From NCBI RefSeq assembly GCF_026130175.1, contig NZ_JAIGNI010000149.1, positions 1 to 64,000 on the forward strand: a stretch of 64,000 nt of DNA, given 5' to 3'. The first letter of the stretch is position 1; every line of letters begins with the position of its first letter. Below, piece after piece: positions 46,862 to 56,011 of the stretch. Under the pieces are notes generated by a model. The model was not told the DNA's origin, did not search any database, and saw only the letters and a list, made by a program, of their open reading frames with translations. This DNA is from Lyngbya sp. CCAP 1446/10. GTDB lineage: Bacteria > Cyanobacteriota > Cyanobacteriia > Cyanobacteriales > Microcoleaceae. The translations under genes were made by a program, and so were the position numbers.

Positions 46862-49190
46862 CCAAAACGGCTGATGAGCGACGACGGCGGCGGCGGTTGA
46901 TGGCAGGTTCCTCGGGCTCATTGAACTCGATCGGCTCATTGAACTCGATCGGCTCATTGGACTCGATCGGCTCATCAAACTCGATCGGCTCATCGAACTC
47001 GATCGGCTCATCAAACTCGATCGGCTCATCGAACTCGATCGGCTCCTTTGAGAAAGCCATCACCTCGTCGGTTTCCTCCATCTCCTCAAAATCATCGGTT
47101 TCGTCGATCGAACTCTCGTCGTAAATATCCGCCTCATCATCCTCAAAAAATTCAGGCTCAACATTCTCAGTTACAGACATCTCTGCATAATAATCCTCTT
47201 CCTCAACATCCTCTGCTCCCGCCGACGGTTCAAATTCAAATTCGAGTTGCTCAAAAGGAGGCTGATTCGGGGGATTTCCGGGGAGTGTCACCGAAACGAT
47301 CACATTCTTAGGATTTTTCGCGCTGCGATCCGTCAGCACCAAAGGAGAAACCCCCATCAGAGCATAAACATCCTGTTCCTCTGGCGTCATTTCCACCGAA
47401 ATCACCTCAGGAGGCTCCACCATCGGCTTCAGCAGCTCAGACTTAGTTGGGCGCACGCGATCGAAATCCTCGCGCCTGCCAACAGTCGTCATATTCACCA
47501 CCAACCCGAAGCCCTCCGAAGCTGCACGGATGCCGGGGGGAGCCTGATACTCAGAGCGCGTATCCACGACGGGCGCACTCGAAGTATTCGGCAGCCGCAA
47601 CTTGCTGCGCACCGGTTCCTCTTCCACCACCGGCACGGCAAAAGGCTCTTCGCCAATGCGGCGCCGCCGTCGCCGTCTGGTTCCGTTGCCCAAATCCTGA
47701 TAGCTGGGATGGTTGAGCAAGTCTAAAGCCGAGGCGTTACCGCCAGTTTCAATAAAATCCAAACTTTCGCTCTGAGGTTCCCAAGCAGCCCGCTGTGGCT
47801 CTGGAGAACGTTCTTCTCTGACTGGTGCAGCAGTGGCAGCAGCCACAGGCGTTAAGCTGCGACGTTCCACTCCTTCTGGCAAGTTCAACATCACCCGGTT
47901 GGAGGTAGCCACAGTGCGATCGGCCGATTCTCGCACCGCTGGAGCCATGTCATCTTCGCCGGGGAGTTGCACCAGATGACCCAACCCGCTGCAAGTAGGG
48001 CAAGTGTGGCCGAATAACTCGTAAATATTTTGACCTTGGCGTTTGCGGGTGAGTTCTACCAGTCCCAATTCCGACAGTTGAGCGATTTGCGGTCGAGATT
48101 TGTCAGCTTTCAGGGCTTTATTGAAATGTTCCAGCACCTGCAACTGATCGCGGCGGGATTCCATGTCGATAAAGTCAACAATAATCACCCCGGCAATATT
48201 GCGGAGTCGCAGTTGTCTAGCAATTTCCGTTGCTGCTTCGCAATTTGTCCAGAGTACCGTTTCGCGAGCTGTGGCCGATCGAGTAAACGAACCAGAGTTG
48301 ACATCAATCACCGTCAAAGCTTCTGTGGGTTCGATAATCACATAACCGCCCGAAGGCAAGTCTACCCTTGGTCTGAGGGCTTCTCGAATCGCAGCGTTGA
48401 CGCGGAAAAATTCTAAAATCGAGGCGCGCTCTCGGTGGTGGTCGATCAAAACTCCCGCAGGAAGTTTACCGCCATTCCAGCTCATCAACTGCTGCTTGAC
48501 TCGCTTAATCCCATTTTGCGAGTCCACCACAATCCGATTCACGTCACCGCTGAACATATCCCGCAGCACCCGCTGGATAAAATCGTCATCGCGGTTGAGT
48601 AGTGCCGGCGCCCGCGTGGAACCACCTTCGAGTTGAACGGTTTCCCACTGCTTTTGCAGGACTTCCAAATCTTCCATGATGGCTTCTTCGGTCTGGCCTT
48701 CGGCTTCGGTGCGTACCAGCAGCCCCATCCCGGCTGGTTTCACCAAAATTGCTAGGGCTCGGAGGCGGTTGCGCTCGACTTCCGACTTGATTCTGCGGGA
48801 CAGATTGACTCCTCTGCCGTAGGGCATCAGTACCAAATAGCGGCCCGGCAGGGTAATGTTGCCTGTCAGCCGCGGGCCTTTGCTGCCCGTGGGTTCTTTC
48901 ATCACCTGTACCAGCACTTTTTGCTGCGGGGTGAGGAGTTCTGTAATTGCTCCTGCCGATCGCTTGAGCCGCAGTGGGCCAAGGTCTGTGACGTGCATAA
49001 ACCCGTTGCGTTCTGGGTCGCCAATATTGACGAAGGCTGCATCTATCCCAGGGAGTACATTTTCAACAATTCCCAAGTAAATATCACTGACTTGGTGGCT
49101 GCCTGTGGCTACCACGAGTTCTTGGATTTGATCTTCTGAAAAGACGGCAGCAATGCGATGCTGCTCTGCTATAACTATCTGCTTTGTCAT
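46854..49190 (-). CDS. rne: Ribonuclease E/G
   Basis: 778 residues. S1 RNA-binding domain (about 35-120), 5' sensor and DNase I-like catalytic domain with VIVDFIDMESRRDQ (catalytic Asp), and the Zn-link CPTCSGLGH. This endoribonuclease leads mRNA decay and rRNA processing. The C-terminal ~350 residues are non-catalytic, end in an acidic repeat of EPIEFD units and in RRRRRRSSAVLDE, the Arg-rich C-terminal motif known in cyanobacterial RNase E to bind PNPase. Coupled to rnhB. A radical-SAM gene remnant lies upstream, matching the usual cyanobacterial neighbourhood. Confidence 0.95.
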   Translation of the reverse strand: MTKQIVIAEQHRIAAVFSEDQIQELVVATGSHQVSDIYLGIVENVLPGIDAAFVNIGDPERNGFMHVTDLGPLRLKRSAGAITELLTPQQKVLVQVMKEPTGSKGPRLTGNITLPGRYLVLMPYGRGVNLSRRIKSEVERNRLRALAILVKPAGMGLLVRTEAEGQTEEAIMEDLEVLQKQWETVQLEGGSTRAPALLNRDDDFIQRVLRDMFSGDVNRIVVDSQNGIKRVKQQLMSWNGGKLPAGVLIDHHRERASILEFFRVNAAIREALRPRVDLPSGGYVIIEPTEALTVIDVNSGSFTRSATARETVLWTNCEAATEIARQLRLRNIAGVIIVDFIDMESRRDQLQVLEHFNKALKADKSRPQIAQLSELGLVELTRKRQGQNIYELFGHTCPTCSGLGHLVQLPGEDDMAPAVRESADRTVATSNRVMLNLPEGVERRSLTPVAAATAAPVREERSPEPQRAAWEPQSESLDFIETGGNASALDLLNHPSYQDLGNGTRRRRRRRIGEEPFAVPVVEEEPVRSKLRLPNTSSAPVVDTRSEYQAPPGIRAASEGFGLVVNMTTVGRREDFDRVRPTKSELLKPMVEPPEVISVEMTPEEQDVYALMGVSPLVLTDRSAKNPKNVIVSVTLPGNPPNQPPFEQLEFEFEPSAGAEDVEEEDYYAEMSVTENVEPEFFEDDEADIYDESSIDETDDFEEMEETDEVMAFSKEPIEFDEPIEFDEPIEFDEPIEFDEPIESNEPIEFNEPIEFNEPEEPAINRRRRRRSSAVLDE
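46914..47046. repeat. 18-bp coding tandem repeat in rne
   Basis: About seven copies of an 18-bp unit (GAACTCGATCGGCTCATC), encoding EPIEFD hexapeptides (with SNEPIE/FNEPIE variants) just before the Arg-rich tail. Confidence 0.88.
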
Positions 49191-50094
49191 TCATTTTCCT
49201 CAAAAAACTGGCAGCAAGTTAGAGACACTAACGCTGAAAAGTGCCTCTGACTTTAACTGTAATTAGTAGTAGTTTGAAGAGTTATTAGCTGTGAGTTGGT
49301 GCAGGGTGGAAGGAAATTTAACTGTTAACTGTTCACTGTTAACTTAACTATTAACTGTTACAAATTAAGTGCCTAAACCCGCCCTTACAGAGTTATGAGT
49401 TATGCTCAGCAGATAAATCTGAGAGATAGAAATAAGGAGGCTTTTATCGAGTTAGCAATATTGAGTTTTAAGTTGAGAATTGCTTTCCTCAATACTCAGA
49501 ATTCAACACTTGCAACTCTTCCTTTGAACTCAGCGAATAAATTCAGTGACACTCCCACCAATTTCTTAACACACAACTCAACCCAAAAAACTGATAACTC
49601 CGCTTGTCTGGTGGTTGAGGGCTGGTTTTGAGCGAAAGTAAGTAGGAGTGAAAGCGCCTAGATTTTTGTTGAATTCTTGCGCGATCGCACTCAACAGACT
49701 CTACTCTTGGCATTCGACTGCAACCTCCGCCCCTGCCAACCCTAAAACCTTGTCAAAAACATCTATTGTTGAATACCCGCTCTGCGGCTTGAACCATAAG
49801 ATTTTTGAATAAGCCGACGATCTACAACCAGTCGATCGATCGAAATTAATCAATCAATTTGGTTCATGCTCCGCTCCTGCGGGTTTAGCGCTAGATTTAG
49901 CCCGTGAATGTACAAAAAGGCTTGAAGTCTTGAACAGAAGCAGTTTGCACCCAGCCCGCGTTGCTGGTTGACTCTTAGCGACGAGCGACTAAAGCGCTCA
50001 AGCCGCTGCGGCTTCCATAACAAGCAATTATAGCTTGACACGACACATCCCGACGAAAGCCGAAGGTGAAATATTCCACCACGGCTTCCCTATT
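49191..50094. other. Long intergenic region upstream of rne
   Basis: 904 bp, the longest gene-free stretch. Contains TTAACTGTTAACTG-type repeat words (49315-49360). Two small open frames (49395-49631 plus strand, 49850-50041 minus strand) have no features I can support. A GAAGCCGCAGCGGCTT palindrome lies near 50000-50018. Cyanobacterial rne mRNAs have long autoregulated leaders, which would explain part of the gap (established for other cyanobacteria; inference here). Confidence 0.45.
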
Positions 50095-51075
50095 TTAACC
50101 ATAACTCAGGATTAGCTGACTGCGCTGAACTTGCACAAGTTGAATTTCTTGCTGGCTGACTTGTTCCAACATGAACACAAGATGTTCTGGCTTCAGCAAA
50201 TTACCATCGCTGCGACAACTGCCGGTATAGCGCAAGACGGCTATACTTTCAGATTTACCGCCATTCGCGCTAGTTTCTGGTTGCTGCTCTACAAGCTCTA
50301 GTTTATGCAGCCGATCGCGCAAATTCACATCCTGAGTCTTACCCGACTTAGTAGTGTGCACCCGCCAAAAAGCCTCTGTTTGGACGATCGTCCGAACCCA
50401 AGCTTCCCAATTCGCATCAGCAGCGACGCAGACAGGAGCAGAATTCTCACCTTCTAATTCAGGATTTTCTGCCAACGAGCCTGTTGCTGCGACAGTAATC
50501 ATGTACTCAGCGGCTTCTAACAACTGACTAGCAGAAGGAGCTTTGAGATCGATCGACTCAACCCTGTAAATCGGGATATTTTCCGGCAGAGTCGCCGCCA
50601 ATTTTTCCCGAAACACATCAAGATCGATCGACTCAGTGAGTTCAAAATCAGCAATTTCCCCAGTGCTCGTAACACCCAGAGGCAGGGCATTTGCCACAGA
50701 AATTCGAGGATTCGGGTGAAAGCCACCGGTAAACGAAATCGGCAAATCGGCCCTGCGGACAACTCGATCGAACAATCGGAGCAAATCCAAATGACCAACC
50801 AAAGCCATATCGCCTACCTTTCCAAACCAAACCCGAAAACGCTGTTTCCGTTCCGTATTCGGCACAAACTCCCCAGCAAATGCAGGAATTGGCAGCGCAT
50901 CCACAACCACATTGTGTCCGAAATCCGTGCCACAAACCCCGCAGCGCGAACACCCTTCAAAGGAACAGTCAGGAACCGTCGCGGCTTCTAAAGCCTTTTG
51001 CAAGTCAAGCTTTAGCCAGTTTTTATCAATTCCCGTGTCCAAGTGATCCCAAGGCAGAGGCTGATCGAGAGAGAG
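50095..51075 (-). pseudogene. Radical-SAM TIGR03960/DUF2344 protein, 5' truncated
   Basis: The frame encodes the end of a radical-SAM B12-binding protein (LPWDHLDTGIDKNWLK, then a Cys cluster CSFEGCSRCGVCG) and the complete TIGR03936/DUF2344 domain (WFGKVGDMALVGHLDLLRLFDR, FHPNPRISVANALPLG). Intact homologues are about 850-900 residues; here the ~500-residue radical-SAM part with its CxxxCxxC cluster is gone. Homology starts at about 51066-51075, exactly where copy C of the dispersed element begins; the ATG at 51144 is inside that element. An assembly collapse over the repeat is an alternative. The DUF2344 part could still be expressed. Confidence 0.8.
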
Positions 51076-51148
51076 GGGGAGAGAGGGGGAGGGGGAGAGG
51101 ATTGTTGGTCGGTTATCTAGATATACAATTTGAATGCAGAACAACTTA
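51065..51148 (-). repeat. Dispersed element, copy C
   Basis: Purine run of GAGAGGGG words (51065-51100) and core ATATACAATTTGAATGCAGA (from 51121), inverse of copy A. It supplies the stop codon of the asparaginase gene and the start of the truncated radical-SAM frame. Confidence 0.75.
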
Positions 51149-52099
51149 AAGCATCGAAACTTCCCCCACTACCTCCAAGCGCTTAAATTCGCTGAGAGTC
51201 AGGTAAGTGTCAGAAAGAGTTTCGGCGATCGTCGGAGTAATCCAGCCCAACTGCTTGAGCAAATGAATCGCCACAGCAAATTGAGCGCGCTTGCCACCAT
51301 CCGTTATCTTAATCGCCAAACCCATGCCTTCGCCAACCCGGCCAATGCACTGCACCCCTTCGGCGCCGGACTTGCTCACCAATTCGCCTTGAGTCAAGCG
51401 CATCAGTTCCGTGTCAAATTTGCCCTCACCGGCAACCATCATCGGGTGGTGAGTCATAGCCCGCACAATCCGCTCCATATCCACATTGTCGCCGGAGGCC
51501 AACTTAGCGTACAAAGACGCCATTTGTCCCAACTGCAATAGATAGGTAGGAGCGCCGCAGTCGTCGCGAGCGCTGATAAACTCTTCGGCAGGCATTGACA
51601 GCAAGTCAGCCACCTTGCCCAAAATAAGCTGCTGGACGGGATGTTTACGGCGCAAATAAGTTTCCATCGGCCAGTGCATTTGCTGACAGACAGCCAGCAT
51701 TCCGGCGTGTTTGCCGGAACAGTTGTATTGCAGGGGGCTTTTTTTGCCTTCAGGAATGGGGCATTGAAGTTTAGATGGGTCTATGTCGCAGCGCCACAGG
51801 ACGTTAAACACCTGCCGCGATTGCTCGATCGTACCTTGATGAGAACTGCAAATAATCGCTAAATCTCGATCGGTCAATTCGTAGCGTTCCAAAGTGCCGC
51901 TCGCCGTCACAGCCAAAGCTTGAAAAGGCTTGAGAGAAGAACGGATAAATGTCGCCGTTTCCGAGTTACCGGCAACGGACAGAACGCGCCCGCGCTTGTC
52001 GCAGACAGCGGCTTGGGCGCGGTGCCTAGATTCCACAATACCTTCGCGCAGCAGTGTGACTTCCAGTTCGGGAGCTTGGGTTCGTTTTCCCCTTGTCAT
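51146..52099 (-). CDS. Type II-like asparaginase (asparaginase_II family)
   Basis: 317 residues matching the Asparaginase_II family (Rhizobium AnsA type), which hydrolyses L-asparagine to aspartate and ammonia. Motifs: RSSLKPFQALAV (Ser-x-x-Lys), SSHQGT, YNCSGKHAGML and DDCGAPTYLL. No signal peptide. The stop codon lies within the edge of the dispersed element, but the C-terminus EFKRLEVVGEVSML looks normal. Heptamer arrays (TTTAGAT and CAAAACT units) fill the gap to the CGLD27 gene. Confidence 0.88.
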   Translation of the reverse strand: MTRGKRTQAPELEVTLLREGIVESRHRAQAAVCDKRGRVLSVAGNSETATFIRSSLKPFQALAVTASGTLERYELTDRDLAIICSSHQGTIEQSRQVFNVLWRCDIDPSKLQCPIPEGKKSPLQYNCSGKHAGMLAVCQQMHWPMETYLRRKHPVQQLILGKVADLLSMPAEEFISARDDCGAPTYLLQLGQMASLYAKLASGDNVDMERIVRAMTHHPMMVAGEGKFDTELMRLTQGELVSKSGAEGVQCIGRVGEGMGLAIKITDGGKRAQFAVAIHLLKQLGWITPTIAETLSDTYLTLSEFKRLEVVGEVSML

Positions 52100-52257
52100 A
52101 TCAATTTTAGATTTTAGATTTTAGATTTTAGACTGGGGATCGTGAAAGTTTTGAGTTGCCAGTTGTAATTTGTGAGTTGCGGGTTGCTTCGTTAATGTTT
52201 TGGCGATCGTTTTTCACTCAAAACTCAAAACTCAAAACTCCCCTGTTCCGTTCCCGA
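52100..52257. repeat. Intergenic gap with two heptamer arrays
   Basis: TTTTAGA units at 52107-52134 and CAAAACT units at 52214-52240. No gene seen. Confidence 0.75.
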
Positions 52258-52758
52258 TTACAAACAATTCCAAATTAGTCCCCCGGCAACCAGCAATACA
52301 GTCAAACCATAAAATGTCTGCCGCAAACGCCTAAGAATTGGTTCTAGTTCGTAGTTGACTATCAATTGGTCTTGAGCTAAAACTTCGGGAGTTTTCGGCC
52401 AAGCTTGACAATCGTACCAGCCAGACTCTTCGTAGACGACTGTGGGATTGTCCAGGCGCGATCGCACGTAGAACCAACCCAAGTAAAGTCGCAGCAAAGC
52501 TAATCCTAGAATAAAACCGGCACCAGCAGCACCGCACAGCAAAAACTGAACTGGATACTTGCCTGGAGCAAAGCTGGCTGCTGCGAGTGGCCCGGATATC
52601 AAGCAACTCCAACCGCATACCCAAGCCAGTTTTGCCAGATATGCGGGCCAATCGAGAGTTACCCAGCTAAAAAACCAGGATTCTGTAAGTTCTTGGTATT
52701 CATTAACTGGGCGCTGTTCTTGGGGAACAGGACAAATAGAAACAGAAGCGTTTTTCAC
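52258..52758 (-). CDS. CGLD27/Ycf36-like membrane protein
   Basis: 166 residues from the GTG at 52756-52758, one base after the rsfS stop; a TTG further upstream would lie inside rsfS. CPVPQEQRPVNEYQEL is the CGLD27 (DUF1230, plastid Ycf36) signature, followed by two membrane helices (about 50-70 and 80-100) and a C-terminal helix. The family is restricted to photosynthetic organisms; plant CGLD27 has been linked to acclimation, but the biochemistry is unknown. Likely translated by coupling to rsfS. Confidence 0.88.
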   Translation of the reverse strand: MKNASVSICPVPQEQRPVNEYQELTESWFFSWVTLDWPAYLAKLAWVCGWSCLISGPLAAASFAPGKYPVQFLLCGAAGAGFILGLALLRLYLGWFYVRSRLDNPTVVYEESGWYDCQAWPKTPEVLAQDQLIVNYELEPILRRLRQTFYGLTVLLVAGGLIWNCL

Positions 52759-52759
52759 A

Positions 52760-53188
52760 TTAGCGTTCCTCTGCGACTGAAAAATCAAGGCGATCGGCGT
52801 GTCCCCAGAACGCTTCTAAATTGTAGAATTCGCGCTCTTGAGGTTTAAAGATGTGGATAATCGCGTCGCCGTAGTCCATGACGACCCAACTGGCGTCTGA
52901 TAGCCCTTGTGTACGCAGCGGCAACCGTCCCCATTCTTCTTCTATTTGGTCGGCGATGGCTTGGGAGATGGCTCGTACTTGGACGTTGGAAAATCCGGTG
53001 ACGATCGCAAAGTAGTCTGCCAGATAGCATACTTCTGACACTTGGAGCAATACAATATCAACTGCTTTGCGGTCATCGGCAGCTTGGGCAGCCGTGAGGA
53101 TCAAACCGCGCGCTTCGTCGGTTGGGGACATGGCGTCGGTTACTGTAGACTGAGTTCTGGAATATTCGAGTTGGGTTAGATCTGACAT
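52760..53188 (-). CDS. rsfS: Ribosomal silencing factor RsfS
   Basis: 142 residues. RsfS binds ribosomal protein uL14 and blocks joining of subunits when nutrients are low. The conserved core is visible: DRKAVDIVLLQVSEV, DYFAIVTGFSNVQVRAISQAI and VVMDYGDAIIHIFKPQEREFYNLE. It lies downstream of yqeK, as in many bacteria. The first ~25 residues are variable. Confidence 0.93.
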   Translation of the reverse strand: MSDLTQLEYSRTQSTVTDAMSPTDEARGLILTAAQAADDRKAVDIVLLQVSEVCYLADYFAIVTGFSNVQVRAISQAIADQIEEEWGRLPLRTQGLSDASWVVMDYGDAIIHIFKPQEREFYNLEAFWGHADRLDFSVAEER

Positions 53189-53308
53189 TAAGTGTTTAAG
53201 TTCCTAATTGAGACAGTAAAGGGGAATCGGTTGTTGGCGGTTTGAGACTGGAAATAGGAGTTAGGTGGAAGCCAGAAGTAAGTACAGGATTGCTGGTAAA
53301 TTTTACTT

Positions 53309-53944
53309 TTAACTGGTGATTTGTTCGATCGACTTCCCTGTCGAATTTCCTGTTTCCGGCGATCGGCGAGCCATTTGCAGCGCCCAATTGCGCGTAAGTA
53401 CGGTGCGCGGGTGAATGTAGCAGCGAGTTTCTAGCAAATATCTCAGAGAATAATCGCTAGTTTGCCACACGGCTGCATAAAGATTTTGCATACTTGCTTC
53501 GCGCAGTGCTTCTAGTTGGGCTGTGTTGCCGCGGCTCGGCTCTATGGTATCTGCTACAAATACGGTACAACTGAGCTGGCTCATGTTTGGTCTGCCGAGG
53601 GTGTGATTGGCGATTGCTGCCAAAATTTCTCGATCGACCACCCCGAATTCGTCTCTAGCGACGATCGCGCTGGCGTCTGCGTGCAGCAGGTGCGGGTGTG
53701 CTTCCAACACTGAGTCTAACTCTAAACCTTCCTTCTGAGCCATTTGCAGGAGTAGTTGGGGTTTAAAGTATTTTGCCAAATCGTGCAGCAAACCGGCCGA
53801 TCGAGCTTTTGCTTCGTCGAGGCCGTAATGGCGAGCCAAGTCACCTGCTGTTTGTTCGACTCCGAGGATATGTGTGATGCGGGCGGCAGGAACGCGGTGT
53901 GAGAGCCAAGCTAGGACGTTTTCGCGCGTAGGTGCAAGTGTCAA
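53309..53944 (-). CDS. yqeK: HD-domain symmetrical Ap4A hydrolase YqeK
   Basis: 211 residues starting at TTG 53942-53944; an in-frame TAA two codons upstream and a GGGAG 8 bp before it support this start. HD-domain metal ligands: RITHILGVEQTAGDLA, LLHDLAKYF and HPHLLHADASA. YqeK proteins split diadenosine tetraphosphate into two ADP. The usual neighbour nadD is missing upstream; rsfS follows after 120 bp. The C-terminal ~30 residues are variable. Confidence 0.92.
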   Translation of the reverse strand: MTLAPTRENVLAWLSHRVPAARITHILGVEQTAGDLARHYGLDEAKARSAGLLHDLAKYFKPQLLLQMAQKEGLELDSVLEAHPHLLHADASAIVARDEFGVVDREILAAIANHTLGRPNMSQLSCTVFVADTIEPSRGNTAQLEALREASMQNLYAAVWQTSDYSLRYLLETRCYIHPRTVLTRNWALQMARRSPETGNSTGKSIEQITS

Positions 53945-54119
53945 ATATTAACTCCCAAATTGTAGGATCTACTATTTTAGCGTTTTGTTTTAATAGAGTG
54001 CGGTGTCGGGTAGTAGCGGTGTTGGGATATCTGGGATGATTGGGGTGAAGTGGGCGAAGGGGGCGAAGGGGGCGATCGGCTTTACCTGAACAATCCAAAT
54101 ATCTGTTAAAGTAAGTGGC

Positions 54120-54142
54120 TGTAACGACAAATTGTAGTTACA
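54120..54142. promoter_or_regulatory. Possible operator/promoter of the brnTA operon
   Basis: TGTAAC (54120-54125) and GTTACA (54137-54142) form an inverted repeat overlapping a TACAAT -10-like box (54139-54144), 20 bp before the brnT ATG. BrnA-type antitoxins repress their own promoters, so this is a candidate site. No -35 box is clear. Confidence 0.4.
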
Positions 54143-54163
54143 ATATCTAGTGACAATCAAGGT

Positions 54164-54439
54164 ATGGAATTTGAGTGGGATGAGACGAAACGTCTTACCA
54201 ACCTTAGCAAACATGGAATTGACTTTATCGACGTTCCATTAGTTTTTGATGGAGAAATCGTAACAGTTGAGGATGAACGATTCAGTTATGGAGAGCAAAG
54301 GTTTGTGACTTTTGGTTTGTTGCAAGGGCGAGTAGTCGCTATCGTCCATACAGAACGAGAGGAATGTACTCGCATTATTTCTGCTAGAAAAGCAACTAAA
54401 TATGAACAACGAATTTACTTCGAGCAAATCTCAAACTGA
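54164..54439 (+). CDS. brnT: BrnT family toxin
   Basis: 91 residues. Starts MEFEWDETKRLTNLSKHGID, the BrnT signature, followed by FDGEIVTVEDERFSYGEQRF and TERECTRIISARKA-like residues with the catalytic Arg/Lys set. BrnT has a RelE-like fold and cuts RNA. It overlaps the antitoxin gene brnA by 38 bp. Upstream 200 bp are gene-free with a candidate operator. Confidence 0.93.
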   Translation: MEFEWDETKRLTNLSKHGIDFIDVPLVFDGEIVTVEDERFSYGEQRFVTFGLLQGRVVAIVHTEREECTRIISARKATKYEQRIYFEQISN

Positions 54440-54677
54440 CTGGCAACGCCTAGATGCCATGACTGATGAAGATATTGATTTCTCTGATTGCCCTGAAATT
54501 ACGCCTGAAATGTTTGCTAAAGCCGTAGTTGGGCGAGGCTTGCCCAACCCTAAGACTAAAGCTCAAGTTACCTTACGCATTGACAGTGATGTTTTGGAGT
54601 GGTTTAAATCTCAAGGTCGTGGTTATCAAACCCAGATCAACACCTTACTGAGAGAATACATGAAAGCCCATCAATAA
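54402..54677 (+). CDS. brnA: BrnA family antitoxin
   Basis: 91 residues. DWQRLDAMTDEDIDFSDCPE and ITPEMFAKAVV are the BrnA signature; the C-terminus is a ribbon-helix-helix (VTLRIDSDVLEWFKSQG, YQTQINTLLREYM) that binds DNA. It neutralises BrnT and represses the operon. Its TAA overlaps the ATG of the next gene (TAATG), so the NhaC-like transporter is coupled to it. Confidence 0.93.
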   Translation: MNNEFTSSKSQTDWQRLDAMTDEDIDFSDCPEITPEMFAKAVVGRGLPNPKTKAQVTLRIDSDVLEWFKSQGRGYQTQINTLLREYMKAHQ

Positions 54678-56011
54678 TGGACTTGATATTATTTCTAATT
54701 ATTTCATTTGTTTTACTTTTAGTTAGTGCCATAAAAGGTTATTTTGTACTTTATCCGTTGCTAGCTTCTATGGCAATTTTTATTGCCATTTTGTTGAGAA
54801 GGGGATTTCATATAAACAGCTTAATCAAAATGGCTGTGGCTGGCAGTCAAAAATCTTTTTCAGTAATCAGTATTTTACTGTTAATCGGGGCAGTCATGGC
54901 CGTCTGGATGGCTGCGGGGACGGTTCCGGTTCTCGTATATTGGGGAATTAAATTGATTAGCCCTCAGTATTTTATATTTTGGGCGTTTATCTTAACTAGC
55001 ATGGTTTCTGTGCTGCTGGGAACTTCCTTTGGCACTGTGAGTACGATCGGCATTGCTTTAACGATCGCAGCCAAGGGCAGCGGTGTCAATCCCAATACGA
55101 TCGCGGGGGCAATTATTGCCGGAGCTTATTTTGGCGATCGGTGTTCTCCGATGTCTTCTAGCGCTAATTTGATTGCCGCCATTACCCGCACAGACATTTA
55201 TACGAACCTCAAAAATATGGCGGTAACAGCTTTTTATCCGCTGATTGCTTCCAGCATCTTGTATTTAATCTTATCCTTAGCAAATCCCGTAGAAGTTGCT
55301 GGGAACAACCTGGCTTTTGAACTTGGCAAAGCTTTCAATCTCAACTCGATCGCTTTGCTGCCAGCCTTGACAATTTTAATTCTTTGTGTTTTGCGAGTTG
55401 AAGTCAAAATTGCCATGACTGTTAGTCTAATTGCCGGAAGTGCGATCGCCATTTTCCTCCAAGGTTATTCGCCGCTGGACATTCTGCAATTCGCGATCGC
55501 CGGATTCAAGTTAGAATCAACTTCTAGTTTAAAAGATATTGTGGCGGGAGGAGGGATTTTGTCGATGGTCAAAGTTTCAATAATTGTGATTGTATCGACA
55601 GCATTTGCCGGCCTTTTTGCGGGAACTAAAACGCTAGAATTTATTGAATTGTATCTAAACAAAGCTCGAACGAGAGGCGATTTATTTTGTGGAACGACAA
55701 TCATAGGAATGTTAGCGGCTGCATTTGGCTGCACCCAAACAATCGCCATCCTTCTGACTCATCAGTTAGTTGAGGAAAAATATCGAAAAGAGGGATTAGA
55801 TAATTATCAACTTGCTGTAGACTTAGAAAACACCGCTGTTGTGATTTCTCCATTAATTCCTTGGAATATCGCCGGATTAGTGCCTGCAACCATCTTGAGT
55901 GTCAATTCAGATTTTATTCCTTATGCCTTTTATTTATATCTAATTCCCATCTTTAACTTAATTCAAATGAAACTGACAAAATTACCTCAAAAAATCAACC
56001 CAAATAAATGA
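54677..56011 (+). CDS. NhaC-family Na+/H+ antiporter
   Basis: 444 residues with about eleven membrane helices. NhaC-type motifs: GTSFGTVSTIGIALTIAA, AGAIIAGAYFGDRCSPMSSSANL (the DRCSP core) and a repeat half with FGCTQTIAILL and VVISPLIPWN. It probably exchanges Na+ (or an organic ion) for H+ across the plasma membrane. Translationally coupled on both sides: 1-bp overlap with brnA and ATGA with the following EamA gene. It lies unusually in an operon led by a toxin-antitoxin pair. Confidence 0.88.
   Translation: MDLILFLIISFVLLLVSAIKGYFVLYPLLASMAIFIAILLRRGFHINSLIKMAVAGSQKSFSVISILLLIGAVMAVWMAAGTVPVLVYWGIKLISPQYFIFWAFILTSMVSVLLGTSFGTVSTIGIALTIAAKGSGVNPNTIAGAIIAGAYFGDRCSPMSSSANLIAAITRTDIYTNLKNMAVTAFYPLIASSILYLILSLANPVEVAGNNLAFELGKAFNLNSIALLPALTILILCVLRVEVKIAMTVSLIAGSAIAIFLQGYSPLDILQFAIAGFKLESTSSLKDIVAGGGILSMVKVSIIVIVSTAFAGLFAGTKTLEFIELYLNKARTRGDLFCGTTIIGMLAAAFGCTQTIAILLTHQLVEEKYRKEGLDNYQLAVDLENTAVVISPLIPWNIAGLVPATILSVNSDFIPYAFYLYLIPIFNLIQMKLTKLPQKINPNK

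Noticed and set aside
46861-47029. Longer rnhB start with MSRSS repeats
   Set aside because: This is the 18-bp rne repeat read in another frame; the coupled ATG at 46859-46861 explains the gene.
49395-50041. Two small frames in the gap upstream of rne
   Set aside because: No ribosome binding site, domain or composition support; described only as intergenic.
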